Shown one piece after another: positions 1 through 9,196 of a stretch of DNA of 64,000 bases. The translations under genes and the position numbers were made by a program. The notes below the pieces were generated by a model. The model was not told the origin of the DNA, searched no databases, and saw nothing but the letters and a program-made list of their open reading frames with translations. The stretch comes from CAVQND01 sp964653485 (lineage in GTDB: Bacteria > Verrucomicrobiota > Verrucomicrobiia > Limisphaerales > UBA8199), in contig CAZZFF010000014.1 in NCBI GenBank assembly GCA_964653485.1, positions 7,167 through 71,166 on the forward strand, in the 5' to 3' direction. Position 1 is the first letter of the stretch. Each line of letters opens with the position of its first letter.

Positions 1-2441
1 GGCCGGCTGACCCCCGGGTCTTCATCGGTGCGCAGGAGGTTGAGACAGGCTGAAGGGAGGGCCGCGCCGTTGATATTGCCCGCCTCGATGGCGGCGAGCA
101 AGACCGCGGCCCGTTGCGGCCGCGCCATCAGCGCCATCATCGCCTGCGCGCGCAGCGCGGGCCCCGTTCCCGCCCAAAAACGAACGAGGTCGGAAGCCAC
201 CGACGGGTCGTAGCAGCGCCCCCGCGCCGCCACCACCTCCGATTCCAGGATGTAAGGCCCCGTCGGAATCAACAACGCCTGGAACCAATCTCCCGCATGG
301 GGGTAATCTGCCGGATTAATGCCCAGGAGGTGGACCGCATCGGCGCGCTCCGCCCAGGGCATGTTCTCATTGATCGCGGTCGCCAGCGCCGCATCGAAGA
401 ACCGCTGGAGCCGGTGTTGCGTGTCCGCCAGCCGGAGGGAGCTGCCGCTGCGGTGCAATCCCTCGCCCAACGCAATGAGCATCCCGTAAGGCGGCTGGGC
501 TGTCACCGGGACCTGGTCCACCAGGTTCAGGACCTGGCTCACGTCGTCCAGTTTGCCTCTGACGCCTATCATGGCAACCAACTGCGCCAGGAACCGTTGG
601 CCCGCGGGAGTATTGCCGAAGGGGGCAACCCCGGCCAACGTCGCCAGAAACGGCCCTGCGCCTTCGCGCAAGGAACTCAGCACGGCCCCGCTCATCCATG
701 GGCTGTCCAGGTCCTGGGCGAGGATGCGCGCCAGCAGGAACCCTCGGTCCGGCAGCGGCAACTCGCCGAGGGTGAAGGCCAGTTGAAGGCGCACGCGCGG
801 CGATGGGTCGTCAACCATGGCGCGAAGCCGCTCCCCGAGTTCTCCGGACATCTCGGGCGAAGCCGCGAACTGTTCCGCCAGGACCACGGCATTCTCGCGC
901 ACCCCTGCATCGCTGTCCTTTAGGGCCGCGAGCACCTGCCCCGCCCGAAGCGCCCCCAACCCGTCCAGCGCGTGCAAGGCCCGCAGGCGCGCCAGCGGAA
1001 GCTTCGAGTGGTCCAGCATGCTCCGGAGCAGGGCCGCGGCCGCGGGGTCCCGCTCCTCGTACAATAGCCGGGCCGCCGTGTCGGCTTGCCAGCCGTTGTT
1101 TTGCGCCAGCGCCACGACCAGTTCGCGGGTCTGGAGCCGGTCCAGCCGCGTAGAGGCAGGCCGTTTGAACGACTCCGGAACAATGCGATAAACGCGGCCG
1201 CTCTCGCGGCCTTCTCGAAAGTCGGCGATGTAAAGCGCCCCCTCCGGGCCGTTGACGATTTGCCTCGGCCGAAACGACGTATCGCTCGAAATCAGGAACT
1301 CCGTGCGCCGCTCCTCGCCCGGGCGTTCGGCCGCCATCTCGAGTCCATGGTCCCGCAGCACAAAACGGTGAATGACATGCGCCTCCGGGTCCGCGACAAA
1401 GACATTGCCTAGATAATCCGAGGGGAAGGCGCCGCCCCGATAAACGACGCAGCCTCGGGCGTCCGTCAACCAGGCGGCAGCCGGCGCGTTGGTGGACGGC
1501 GGTTGGCCCCGGCCCGCCGGGGGCCTTCCTTGCGTAGAGGCGGATGCGCGGCCTGGCGCGGGGAAGCGATAGATAGCCGTGGCCGGGCCGGCTGCGTCCA
1601 GCAATTGCGGCGGCGGAGGGAAGAATGGGTTGCGCGCCAGGTAACGAGGCTCACACATCGCCATGCGCAGCGGGTGGCTCGAGTCGCACACGAACTTCCG
1701 GCCGCGATCGTCAAAGCTCATGCCGGTCTGCGCTGGACCGGCTTCGGGAGCAAGTGCCAGGGTCCGCGGGTCGAAGGCAAAATCGCTGTCGGACAGCGGC
1801 GTCGAAGGGAGTTGCGCGGCGCTGAGGACGCTGACGACGCCATCCAGGCCAGCCATGCCGCAGTGCAGGCGGTTATCCAGCCCCCAGTTGAAACTGTTCA
1901 GCAACGCCGTTGGGTCGGGTGCGTAAGGCCGGGGACCGAAACCGGTGAACACCACCTTGACCACGTCGGCAATGCCGTTCTCCGCGCTGTCCTTCAGGAA
2001 GAAAATCTGAGGAGTTGCCGCCACAAAAAGGCCGCCAGCGTAGCATGCCACCGCCGAGGGCCAGGGCAAATTGTCGGCATAAACGGTGCTGGTCTGGAAC
2101 ACGCCATTCTCATCCATATCCTCAAGCATGCGGATTTGGCCCAGGTGCGGGCTCTGCTCGCGGCGGTCGGGGTAGTCGCGCATCTCGGCGACGAAGAGGC
2201 GCCCCCGCTCGTCGAACGCCAACGCCGCCGGCGCCGCAACCATTGGTTCGGCCGCCGCCAACTCGATGCGAAAGCCGCGCTCGACCTGGAACGAGGCCAG
2301 GGCGTTGGTGTTCTGGGACGCCGCGCCCCGGAGGGAGGGCCTGGACTGTTTCTTAGGCTCGACTGCCCAAGCCGCGCGCCAACAGACCAACAAGAAGAGA
2401 AACCCGGCAAGGCGCAGAACCAGCTTATTGCTCCATTTCAT
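1..2441 (-). CDS. PVC-type membrane-bound dehydrogenase/HEAT-repeat protein, partial (3' end outside window)
   Basis: I read this frame from an ATG at 2441 leftwards; no stop occurs before base 1, so about 813 codons are visible and the C-terminus is missing. A signal peptide (residues 1-26, ending CWRAAWA) is followed by a beta-propeller-like region (about 48-400) with segments such as LAFDERGRLFVAEMRDYPDR and GPEGALYIADFREG, typical of the Pirellula/Verrucomicrobium membrane-bound dehydrogenase domain. Residues about 440-800 look like HEAT/ARM helices (DSDAGVRENAVVLAEQF, DDPSPRVRLQLAFTLGELP). Family members usually end in a CxxCH haem-binding domain, which would lie beyond the edge. Substrate is unknown; the protein is expected to be periplasmic and often acts with secreted degradative enzymes. 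It is divergent from rubrerythrin. Confidence 0.85.
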   Translation of the reverse strand, partial: MKWSNKLVLRLAGFLFLLVCWRAAWAVEPKKQSRPSLRGAASQNTNALASFQVERGFRIELAAAEPMVAAPAALAFDERGRLFVAEMRDYPDRREQSPHLGQIRMLEDMDENGVFQTSTVYADNLPWPSAVACYAGGLFVAATPQIFFLKDSAENGIADVVKVVFTGFGPRPYAPDPTALLNSFNWGLDNRLHCGMAGLDGVVSVLSAAQLPSTPLSDSDFAFDPRTLALAPEAGPAQTGMSFDDRGRKFVCDSSHPLRMAMCEPRYLARNPFFPPPPQLLDAAGPATAIYRFPAPGRASASTQGRPPAGRGQPPSTNAPAAAWLTDARGCVVYRGGAFPSDYLGNVFVADPEAHVIHRFVLRDHGLEMAAERPGEERRTEFLISSDTSFRPRQIVNGPEGALYIADFREGRESGRVYRIVPESFKRPASTRLDRLQTRELVVALAQNNGWQADTAARLLYEERDPAAAALLRSMLDHSKLPLARLRALHALDGLGALRAGQVLAALKDSDAGVRENAVVLAEQFAASPEMSGELGERLRAMVDDPSPRVRLQLAFTLGELPLPDRGFLLARILAQDLDSPWMSGAVLSSLREGAGPFLATLAGVAPFGNTPAGQRFLAQLVAMIGVRGKLDDVSQVLNLVDQVPVTAQPPYGMLIALGEGLHRSGSSLRLADTQHRLQRFFDAALATAINENMPWAERADAVHLLGINPADYPHAGDWFQALLIPTGPYILESEVVAARGRCYDPSVASDLVRFWAGTGPALRAQAMMALMARPQRAAVLLAAIEAGNINGAALPSACLNLLRTDEDPGVSR

Positions 2442-2497
2442 AAATGCACCAACCTATTGTCAGGCGGATAGCCTCACTGTCAATGGCTCTTTCCCGG

Positions 2498-2525
2498 TTG
2501 TCTTTTTCCCGTGGCTTCCTATGAT
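2498..2525 (+). promoter_or_regulatory. Candidate sigma-70 promoter for rubrerythrin
   Basis: TTGTCT at 2498-2503 and TATGAT (5/6 to TATAAT) at 2520-2525 are separated by 16 bases. The predicted start near 2532 gives a leader of about 27 nt before the ATG at 2559. On the other strand the same intergenic region carries a TTGACA (2478-2483) with GACAAT (2456-2461), which could serve the divergent gene. Prediction only. Confidence 0.45.
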
Positions 2526-2558
2526 AGGCTCCCGGATGGTGAACATCCGCGAAATAGC

Positions 2559-3062
2559 ATGAAAAACTCCATCGATAACCTGAAAGAAGCGTTTGCCGGC
2601 GAAAGCCAAGCCAGCCAGAAATACCTGGCCTTCGCAAAAAAGGCCGAAAAGGACGGGTTTGGGAACATTGCCGCCCTTTTCCGCACCGCCGCTGAGGCGG
2701 AGCGGATTCACGCCGAGGGCCACCTTGGCGCGCTGGACGGCATCGGCTCGACCGCCGAGAACCTTGCGGCCGCGATAGGCGGGGAGACCTACGAATACAC
2801 CAAGATGTATCCGCCCATGCTCAAGCAGGCCGAAGCCGAAGGACACAAGGCCAAGCGGATGTTCGACTACGCCTGCAAGGCCGAGGCGGTCCATGCCCAC
2901 CTCTATCGACTGGCTCTGGAAGCGGTTCAAAAAGGGCAGGACTTGCCGGATCAAAAAATCTACCTCTGTCCCGTCTGCGGCCATATCGAGTTCGGAACTC
3001 CGCCGGAACACTGTCCCATCTGCAAGGCGAAGGGATCGAGCTATATCCAAGTGCGGCAATAA
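2559..3062 (+). CDS. rbr: Rubrerythrin
   Basis: 167 aa, the usual rubrerythrin size. The ferritin-like four-helix domain occupies residues 1-130 and carries the carboxylate and histidine di-iron ligands (GESQAS near residue 14, EAERIHAEGH, EAEGHKAK, KAEAVHAH). A rubredoxin-like C-terminus has CPVCGH and CPICKAK as the Fe(Cys)4 site. The family reduces hydrogen peroxide in the cytoplasm with electrons passed through the rubredoxin centre. The ATG at 2559 was chosen because MKNSIDNLKEAFAGES is the canonical N-terminus; the frame is open further upstream but that part overlaps the predicted promoter. It suggests an anaerobic or microaerobic lifestyle. Confidence 0.95.
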   Translation: MKNSIDNLKEAFAGESQASQKYLAFAKKAEKDGFGNIAALFRTAAEAERIHAEGHLGALDGIGSTAENLAAAIGGETYEYTKMYPPMLKQAEAEGHKAKRMFDYACKAEAVHAHLYRLALEAVQKGQDLPDQKIYLCPVCGHIEFGTPPEHCPICKAKGSSYIQVRQ

Positions 3063-3079
3063 GCCCGCCGCTGCCGGCA

Positions 3080-3098
3080 GGGCCGGAGGCTCCGGCCC
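3080..3098. terminator. GC-rich hairpin between convergent genes
   Basis: GGGCCGGA and TCCGGCCC form a perfect 8-bp stem around a 3-nt loop, 18 bases after the rubrerythrin stop and between it and the convergent GloVer gene. It could act as a bidirectional terminator, but no T-tract follows. Confidence 0.4.
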
Positions 3099-3143
3099 GC
3101 GTCATCCATATCATTGAACTGGAGTCGGGGCGGCCCGCCCCCG

Positions 3144-6089
3144 TCAAGGCACCGCGGGCGGGGGGGCGATTAAGACCCTGCCGCTTTGGCCTGAGCTTAG
3201 GAAGAAGCCCGACCCGACCCCTTGGTTCTGAAGGACAACCCCCTCAAAGGAAATCGGTTTTGACACGCCAGGGGCCGCCACACTGCCGCTGAACGAGCCG
3301 AGCGCCGTCGAGAACGACAGGCTCAGCTTGTTGGGGCTTTGGTTGACGACCCTGTTGGAGGAGTCCAGGGTGATGAGGTTGGTGATGCTCTGGCCAAGAC
3401 CGCCGCCGCTCAGGATCACAAGAAGATTGGTCGTGTTGAACAGGTTCGTCCCCCGTCCCGGAGCAGCGTAAGGGGAACCCAGGACGCTCGTCTGGAGTGC
3501 AACCCCGTTCGGGTAGTACTTCGCCGTCGAGAGGGCGGCTTTGAGCCACGTAACATCCCCTCCGAATCCCTGGTCGGAGCCGCTTGGGAACGCCAGCCAC
3601 CCCAGCAGCAGGCCCTGGCCACCGGAGGGCGACACATAGAGCGGCCACTGGCCGGAGGGCGAGACGGGGACCGTCTGGGCGAGGGGCGTGCCGTCGGCCA
3701 AGGCCCCGGACAAATGAATGTTGCCGGCGCCATCGACCTTCACTGTGCCCCAACCATCGCCGGCAGGCTGGGGCGTCGCGTCCGCGCCAGGAATGACGAA
3801 CGTGTAAAGACCTTGCTGCGGAGCGATGTTGGTGCTCGCGTTGAACACGGCGAGGTCCCCCGCCAACTCCGCCACCCAGGCCTGATTGCTGACCGAGCCG
3901 GTGATGTGGTCCGTGCCTTGGGTCAAGTCCAATTGCAGCCCGAGGCTGAGGGGCTGCGACTTGCCCATCGGGACGGTCGCCTGGCCCATGCCTGTGGCGT
4001 CAAGCGGGCCGCTAAAGGACTCGTGGGCGCCGGCCATCTGCAACGAACCGCTGAACTTGCCCAGGTAGGTGACCTGGAGGGAGAAAAACCCGGCGTTGGT
4101 TAAGGTGACCTTGTTGGTATCGTAGAAAAGGCCGTTGTAGGTCCCCGCGACCTGGGCAAAGGGACTGGGGACAAAGTAGGCGGTGTTGGTGAGAGACGCA
4201 TGGCCGACGGTGCTGACGGCGTAAGCCTGGAAGAGGTTCGTGCCGGGGGCGAGATTGATGTCCGCGCTCCAGCGCGTCCATCCTTTGATCGGCGTGGCCA
4301 ACTGCCAACTGCTCGCGCTTGAGGATGAGTTGGTGAGCTTGTAGAACACGTGTGCCACACCCACCGTGCTGCTGGTGGTGCCCGTGACCGTGATGGCCGT
4401 CGTGCTCAGGTAGGTGTTTTGCGCCGGCCCGGTAATCTTGAGCTTGGGTATCCCCTCGCCGTAAGGGTCGACTACAGTGAGCGTGAAATTGGTGCTGCTG
4501 ATGAACCCGTTGGCGTTCTTGATGATCACCGTGTAGGTGCCGGAGTCGGCGGGCACCGCGTTGCTGATCGTCAGGATGGGACTGTTGATTCCGTAGAAAT
4601 TGCGGCCGCCCCCCAGGTAGTTGCTATTATACATCCATCGATAGGTCAAAGGAGCCGAGCCGCCGGCCGCCACCGCAAGAGTGATCGTGTTGCTGGTTTG
4701 GCCGGATTGGTTTGTCGGCTGCGTAATGATGTAAGGGACGAAGCCCGAAAGTCGGAATAGAGCCCCCTTCTTGCCCTTTCCGCCGGCCACCGTGGTTCCG
4801 TAGAAATTGCCGTCGCTTGCCTGCACCACTCCTCCGTATGGGTTGGCCCCGTTGGCGCCCGTAAACGAACTGAGGAGCTTCATCGGAGTGGAATTGGAAG
4901 GGTTGAAGCTGAAGACGACGCCGGAGTTGGCGCCCCCGCCCGCGGTGGTCGTGCCGTAGTAATTGCCATCCGACCCTTCGACCAGGCCGCCCGAAGGACT
5001 GGAGCCGTTGGTCCTCCCCAGGGAGAAGGACACGATGTTCGTGTACGCCCCCCAGGCGGTAACGCCGAAAATCGTCCCGTCGCCTCCCACCTCGAGGTCG
5101 TTGGCGCCGCCCCCGGCGGCCGTGCCGTAGAAAAAGGTGACGTAATTAGTGGTCACATTCGTGCTCAAAAGCAGCGGCGCCTGTGGACTGGCGCCGTTCG
5201 TGACCGAGAACGCGAACAACGTCTGCAAGGGGTCGGGATCATTGGGCAGCACCATAAAAACCGCGCCCGAATTAAATACGCTGCCGCCGGCGGACGTGAC
5301 CCCGAACAGGTTGAGCTGCCCGTCCAGATAGGTTGTGCCGACGGTCAACCCGGCAGCCGGGTAGGCGCCTGTGTTCGTGTTGTCGAACGAACCCACCAAC
5401 CTCACTCCGGCGAGGGACCTCTCGGGTGAAGCCGAGCCGGGCGTGGGCGGCGAGAAGAGCGGGCACGAAAAGACCGCGCCAAAGTTGAACTCGCCGCCCA
5501 TCAGGGTCGTGCCGAAAAGGTTTGTCTCGCCCGGCATTTGCACCAGAATGCACTCGGGCTGAGCGCCGTTGGTGCCATTGAACGCGGCCAGCGTTTTGAT
5601 CTGGTTCGTCGTGCTTGCCCCAAAGACAAAAACCGTGCCCAGGTCATCCGGGCCGCCGGCGGAGGTCGTCCCATAAAAGTTGCCGTCGCTGCCGAGCATG
5701 AGTCCGCCGAGCGGCCTGGCCCCGTCGTTAGTCCCGCCCGAGAACGAATGCAGAAGGCTGAACGCTTGGTTGGTGGGGGTGAAGCTGAAGACCGTGCCCT
5801 GGTTGTGGGACCCACCGGCGGAGGTCGTGCCGTAGAGAATGCCGGTGTTGGTATCCAAGAGCAGGCCCGCGTAAGGCTGCGCCCCATTGGTGCCGTAGAA
5901 GTTCACTAGCGCCGTTAGCGTCAGAGTGGCGCTCGCCGACGACGGGTTCAAAGAGCACAGCAGCAGCGGCAGACACCCGCCGATCAGCAGGCGAAGCCAC
6001 CTCCCCACCCACACCTTCGGCCTTCGGACTTCCGCCTTCGGACTTCCGCCGTCCGCCCTCTGACCCAGCACCGCGTGACAAGTCTTCAT
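3144..6089 (-). CDS. Secreted GloVer (Gloeo/Verruco) tandem-repeat protein with Ig-like and shared C-terminal domain
   Basis: 981 aa. The N-terminus has a basic stretch and a hydrophobic signal (WLRLLIGGCLPLLLC). Residues about 60-450 hold roughly eight repeats of the GloVer type (such as DGNFYGTTSAGG followed by a GTVF/GVVFSF strand). An Ig-like domain follows (about 455-545, QPTNQSG to GTYTVIIKNANG), then a second beta domain, and a last 300 residues homologous to the end of the protein at 37305-42116 (both contain ADGT and GVxLQNQ, and end near xSG). No PEP-CTERM motif is seen. The 14-bp tandem repeat at 6014-6048 lies inside the N-terminal coding part, so the true start could be a downstream GTG. 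Extracellular role unknown. Confidence 0.8.
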   Translation of the reverse strand: MKTCHAVLGQRADGGSPKAEVRRPKVWVGRWLRLLIGGCLPLLLCSLNPSSASATLTLTALVNFYGTNGAQPYAGLLLDTNTGILYGTTSAGGSHNQGTVFSFTPTNQAFSLLHSFSGGTNDGARPLGGLMLGSDGNFYGTTSAGGPDDLGTVFVFGASTTNQIKTLAAFNGTNGAQPECILVQMPGETNLFGTTLMGGEFNFGAVFSCPLFSPPTPGSASPERSLAGVRLVGSFDNTNTGAYPAAGLTVGTTYLDGQLNLFGVTSAGGSVFNSGAVFMVLPNDPDPLQTLFAFSVTNGASPQAPLLLSTNVTTNYVTFFYGTAAGGGANDLEVGGDGTIFGVTAWGAYTNIVSFSLGRTNGSSPSGGLVEGSDGNYYGTTTAGGGANSGVVFSFNPSNSTPMKLLSSFTGANGANPYGGVVQASDGNFYGTTVAGGKGKKGALFRLSGFVPYIITQPTNQSGQTSNTITLAVAAGGSAPLTYRWMYNSNYLGGGRNFYGINSPILTISNAVPADSGTYTVIIKNANGFISSTNFTLTVVDPYGEGIPKLKITGPAQNTYLSTTAITVTGTTSSTVGVAHVFYKLTNSSSSASSWQLATPIKGWTRWSADINLAPGTNLFQAYAVSTVGHASLTNTAYFVPSPFAQVAGTYNGLFYDTNKVTLTNAGFFSLQVTYLGKFSGSLQMAGAHESFSGPLDATGMGQATVPMGKSQPLSLGLQLDLTQGTDHITGSVSNQAWVAELAGDLAVFNASTNIAPQQGLYTFVIPGADATPQPAGDGWGTVKVDGAGNIHLSGALADGTPLAQTVPVSPSGQWPLYVSPSGGQGLLLGWLAFPSGSDQGFGGDVTWLKAALSTAKYYPNGVALQTSVLGSPYAAPGRGTNLFNTTNLLVILSGGGLGQSITNLITLDSSNRVVNQSPNKLSLSFSTALGSFSGSVAAPGVSKPISFEGVVLQNQGVGSGFFLSSGQSGRVLIAPPPAVP
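6014..6048. repeat. 14-bp tandem repeat (2.5 copies)
   Basis: CCTTCGGACTTCCG occurs perfectly at 6021-6034 and 6035-6048, preceded by a half copy CCTTCGG at 6014-6020. It encodes part of the variable N-terminus (SPKAEVRRPKVW) of the GloVer protein. Fourteen is not a multiple of three, so copy-number change would shift the frame. Confidence 0.75.
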
Positions 6090-6362
6090 GGTTTTCTCGA
6101 TTCAAGCGCCCAAACAACCGACAAGACGTTCGAGCCGAGAGCGAGGTGACATGTCCTCGATGTTTTCTCAAGTCGAACCGCCGAGCGCGACTGCGATCAG
6201 CCCTTCTTTTACGCCTTGCAAGGCGCCGGGCACAAGCCGCAAAGTCGAATTAATCAATCACGAAGCCGAGTTTTTGATTCACAGCGGGGAGCAAATCCGA
6301 TATACAATTGCCGTGTGTCAGGCCGGAGCAGAGAACGGCGATGATAATTTGACCTTCACCCT

Positions 6363-7028
6363 ATGCCGTGGATGGAACAACTACAGGCCGCAAACCGGGC
6401 TCAAGCGGGTTGGATCGCCCTGGGGGCTTACACTCTGGGTTGCCTGGCCACGGGATATTACCTCGTGCGGTGGCGGACGGGGTTGGACCTGCGCCAGTTA
6501 GGCAGCGGCAGCCTGGGGGCCACGAACACAGGCCGCATCCTGGGAACGGCGGGCTTCTTGACGGCGTTAACCGGCGATGTCGCCAAGGGCGCCTTGGCCG
6601 TCTGGCTCGCCGGCCATTTCACCAAGGACCTGCTCCTGGTCGCCCTGGCCATGCTCGCGGTCGTCGTCGGGCACGTCTGGCCCGCCCAACTCCGCTTCCG
6701 CGGGGGCAAAGGAGTTGCCACCTCCCTGGGTGCCCTGATGATCTACGACTTTCAACTCGCCCTCGCGTTCGGAATTCTTTTCGCCGTCGGCCTGGTGATC
6801 GTCCGCAAGGTGGTCCCGGCCGGCTTGTTGGCTTTTGCGTGCCTGCCCTTGCTGAGCATTTATTGGAGGACCGATGCCGGCCCCCAGGCCGATGCCGCCC
6901 GAACTCTGGCCCTTTTCACCCTCGCGGCAATCGTTTTGGTTGCCCACCGCAAGAACCTGGTCACCGAAGGCTGCCGTCTCTTCGAGCACCCTGACATCCA
7001 TCCCAAACCCGATCAACACGAATCATGA
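6363..7028 (+). CDS. plsY: Glycerol-3-phosphate acyltransferase PlsY
   Basis: 221 aa with several transmembrane segments. It shows the PlsY signatures: GSGSLGATNTGR near residue 41 (family GSxNxGAxNxxR), GHVWPAQLRFRGGKGVAT near 105 (the GHxxPxFxxFxGGKGVAT acyl-phosphate loop) and HRKNL near the C-terminus. It transfers the acyl group from acyl-phosphate to glycerol-3-phosphate at the inner membrane, the first step of phospholipid synthesis. Its stop overlaps the next start by ATGA (7025-7028), implying translational coupling with the acyltransferase/aminotransferase fusion. No strong Shine-Dalgarno is seen; the ATG at 6372 is an alternative start. Confidence 0.93.
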   Translation: MPWMEQLQAANRAQAGWIALGAYTLGCLATGYYLVRWRTGLDLRQLGSGSLGATNTGRILGTAGFLTALTGDVAKGALAVWLAGHFTKDLLLVALAMLAVVVGHVWPAQLRFRGGKGVATSLGALMIYDFQLALAFGILFAVGLVIVRKVVPAGLLAFACLPLLSIYWRTDAGPQADAARTLALFTLAAIVLVAHRKNLVTEGCRLFEHPDIHPKPDQHES

Positions 7029-8668
7029 GCGCGCAACCCCCGTTGGTTTTCAAGTTTGCATCCGAGGACTGGGAATTCGAGGAGATTCACCGGCTCAACT
7101 ACAAGACCTTCGTCGAGGAGATTCCCCAGCACCAAGCCTCGCCCTCGCACCGGTTAGTGGACAAGTTCCATTCAGAGAACACCTATTTGATCTGTTTGTG
7201 CGGGCGCAAGCTCGCCGGAATGCTGGCCGCGCGCGGCAACCGCCCCTTCTCCCTGGACCTCAAACTGCCCAACCTGGACTCCTACCTCCCGCCCGGGCGC
7301 AGGATTTGCGAAATCCGGCTCCTGGCGGTCGAAAGGAAGTTCCGCGGCGCCCAAGTCCTGCAAGGAATTCTGGCGCTCCTGTGGCAGCATGGAATCGAAA
7401 AAGGCTATGACCTGGCCATCATTTCCGGGACCACGCGGCAATTCAAACTCTACCACCACCTCGGCTTCGTCCCGTTCGGACCCGTGGTCGGGAGCGGCGA
7501 GGCGCAGTTCCAGCCGATGTATGTCACGCTGGAGACCTTCGAGCACGCGGCAAGGGAGTTTCTGCGCTCCGCCCCCTCGCGCTCGTTCCAACCCAGCGCC
7601 GTGAGTTTCCTGCCCGGCCCCGTGTCCGTGCGACGCGAAGTCCGGCGTGCCTTCGAGCAAGCCGCCGAATCCCATCGCGCCGAGGCCTTTGTCAGGGATT
7701 TTCAGACAACCAAACAGGTCTTGTGCGAACTGGTGCGCGCGGGCAAGGTCGAGTTGGTTCTGGGTTCGGGAACCCTCGCCAACGACCTCGTTGCGGGGCA
7801 ACTCTCCCTGGAGAATCGCCGGGGCCTGGTCTTGAGCAACGGTGAGTTCGGAGAGCGTCTCATCGACCACGCCAAGCGATTCCATCTGGACTTCCAGCCC
7901 ATTGAGTTCCCTTGGGGCCAGCCCCTCGACCTGGCCGCCGTTCGGAAGGCGCTGGACCAAGACCCGGCTCCGGGCTGGGTCTGGTGCGCCCATTGTGAGA
8001 CCTCCACGGGCGTTCTCAACGACTTGGACGCGCTCAAGAGACTCTGCGGCGAGTTCCACGCCAGACTTTGCCTCGATGCCATGAGCTCTATCGGCACCCT
8101 CGCCATCGACCTGCGGGGCGTCTATCTGGCCACTTCCTCCAGCGGCAAGGGCCTGCGCTCCTATCCGGGCATCTCCATGGTCTTTTACCACCATGACGTC
8201 CCCCCGGCGCCCCACGCCCTGCCGCGCTACCTGGACCTGGGCTACTATGCGGCCAACCAGGGCATTCCATTCACCTTTTCCTCCAACCTGTTGCACGCCC
8301 TCCTGGCCGCATCGAGGCGGGTCCAGTGGGACCATCGCTTCGCTGAACTGGCCGAACGCTCCGCCTGGCTGCGAGAAAGACTCTCCGGGTTGGGCCTCGA
8401 AGTGCTTGGCTCCGACACCCTCGCCTCGCCAGCGATCCTCACCATCCCCCTGCCGCGGCAACTCAACTCGGTCAACATCGGCGCCCTCATGCAGGAGTCC
8501 GGCTACTTGCTGAGCTGCAACAGCGAGTACCTCCGGCGGAAAAACTGGATACAAATCAGCCTCATGGGCGAGTGCGGCAAGGAGAAGCTTGTCTGCCTCC
8601 TCAACGCCCTCAATCGCGTCTGCTTCCGCCGCCGCCCCGTCCAGCAACGCTCCACGGTTGACATTTAG
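7025..8668 (+). CDS. Fusion: GNAT/FeeM-like acyltransferase + class-V PLP aminotransferase
   Basis: 547 aa. Residues 1-175 resemble the GNAT/autoinducer-synthase-like acyltransferases of N-acyl amino acid synthase type (EIPQHQ, CEIRLLAVERKFRG acyl-donor loop, YHHLGFVPFGP). Residues about 195-535 are a fold-type I class-V aminotransferase resembling alanine-glyoxylate and 2-aminoethylphosphonate transaminases: GSGTLAND PLP-phosphate loop, HCETSTGVLND, LCLDAMSSIG with the PLP-contacting Asp, and SSSGKGLRS with the probable Schiff-base Lys. The product is not known. Coupling to plsY points to lipid metabolism; one possibility is that the aminotransferase makes an amine or amino acid that the GNAT domain then acylates. 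Cytoplasmic or membrane-associated; no signal peptide. Confidence 0.8.
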   Translation: MSAQPPLVFKFASEDWEFEEIHRLNYKTFVEEIPQHQASPSHRLVDKFHSENTYLICLCGRKLAGMLAARGNRPFSLDLKLPNLDSYLPPGRRICEIRLLAVERKFRGAQVLQGILALLWQHGIEKGYDLAIISGTTRQFKLYHHLGFVPFGPVVGSGEAQFQPMYVTLETFEHAAREFLRSAPSRSFQPSAVSFLPGPVSVRREVRRAFEQAAESHRAEAFVRDFQTTKQVLCELVRAGKVELVLGSGTLANDLVAGQLSLENRRGLVLSNGEFGERLIDHAKRFHLDFQPIEFPWGQPLDLAAVRKALDQDPAPGWVWCAHCETSTGVLNDLDALKRLCGEFHARLCLDAMSSIGTLAIDLRGVYLATSSSGKGLRSYPGISMVFYHHDVPPAPHALPRYLDLGYYAANQGIPFTFSSNLLHALLAASRRVQWDHRFAELAERSAWLRERLSGLGLEVLGSDTLASPAILTIPLPRQLNSVNIGALMQESGYLLSCNSEYLRRKNWIQISLMGECGKEKLVCLLNALNRVCFRRRPVQQRSTVDI

Positions 8669-8751
8669 CGGAACGGACGGACTGTTTATCTGACGAGAGT
8701 CGGCGGATTCATTTAACAAGTTTCGGCGGAAAATGGGTGGAAAGGAGCCCA

Positions 8752-8940
8752 ATGAAAAAGTCATTGTTTGTCATCCTCCTCGCGGGACTCCTGGCCGGAT
8801 GCGCCTCCCCTTCGGAGGGCACCCGCGGCAGCGGACCCTACGGTGAGGGTCTCCAGGAAGGCACCTCCGGCGTGAGCACCGGAGCCGATGCCGGGCTGGA
8901 CAAAGGCGTCACCGGCAGCCAGTGGGCGCCCCCGCCTTAA
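8752..8940 (+). CDS. Small lipoprotein
   Basis: 62 aa. The signal sequence MKKSLFVILLAGLLAGC has a consensus lipobox (LAGC, Cys17), so the mature form is a lipid-anchored Gly/Ser-rich peptide of about 45 residues with no recognisable domain. The ATG at 8752 was chosen over the upstream ATG at 8737 because it follows AAAGGAG (8741-8747) at correct spacing and begins the signal peptide directly. A strong terminator follows at 9036. Function unknown. Confidence 0.75.
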   Translation: MKKSLFVILLAGLLAGCASPSEGTRGSGPYGEGLQEGTSGVSTGADAGLDKGVTGSQWAPPP

Positions 8941-9035
8941 CTTCCGAGCAGCCTGGCGGCCGGGGTTCGCGGACGCGCAAAATCATTGCCAAGCCGGGGG
9001 TAGCTGGTATTGTCGCCTTGAACCGTGTGTCTTTG

Positions 9036-9060
9036 GGCGCACCCTGTTGGTGCGCCTTTT
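9036..9060 (+). terminator. Intrinsic terminator
   Basis: GGCGCACC (9036-9043) and GGTGCGCC (9049-9056) form a perfect 8-bp stem with a 5-nt loop, followed directly by TTTTCTTT. It probably ends the lipoprotein transcript. Confidence 0.85.
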
Positions 9061-9196
9061 CTTTGCCCACGAACCTCGGTTTTGTTGGATTTCCGGGGCG
9101 TCAAGAGAGTTTCATCCCGTTTTTTCGAGCGGCGAATCAAGTGTGAATGCCGCGCCTTTCAGCCCCTGTTGATGCGAAATTCATAGGGCAGCGAGG

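Noticed and set aside
6274..6308. TTGATT and TACAAT before plsY
   Set aside because: The spacer is 21-23 bases, too long for a sigma-70 promoter.
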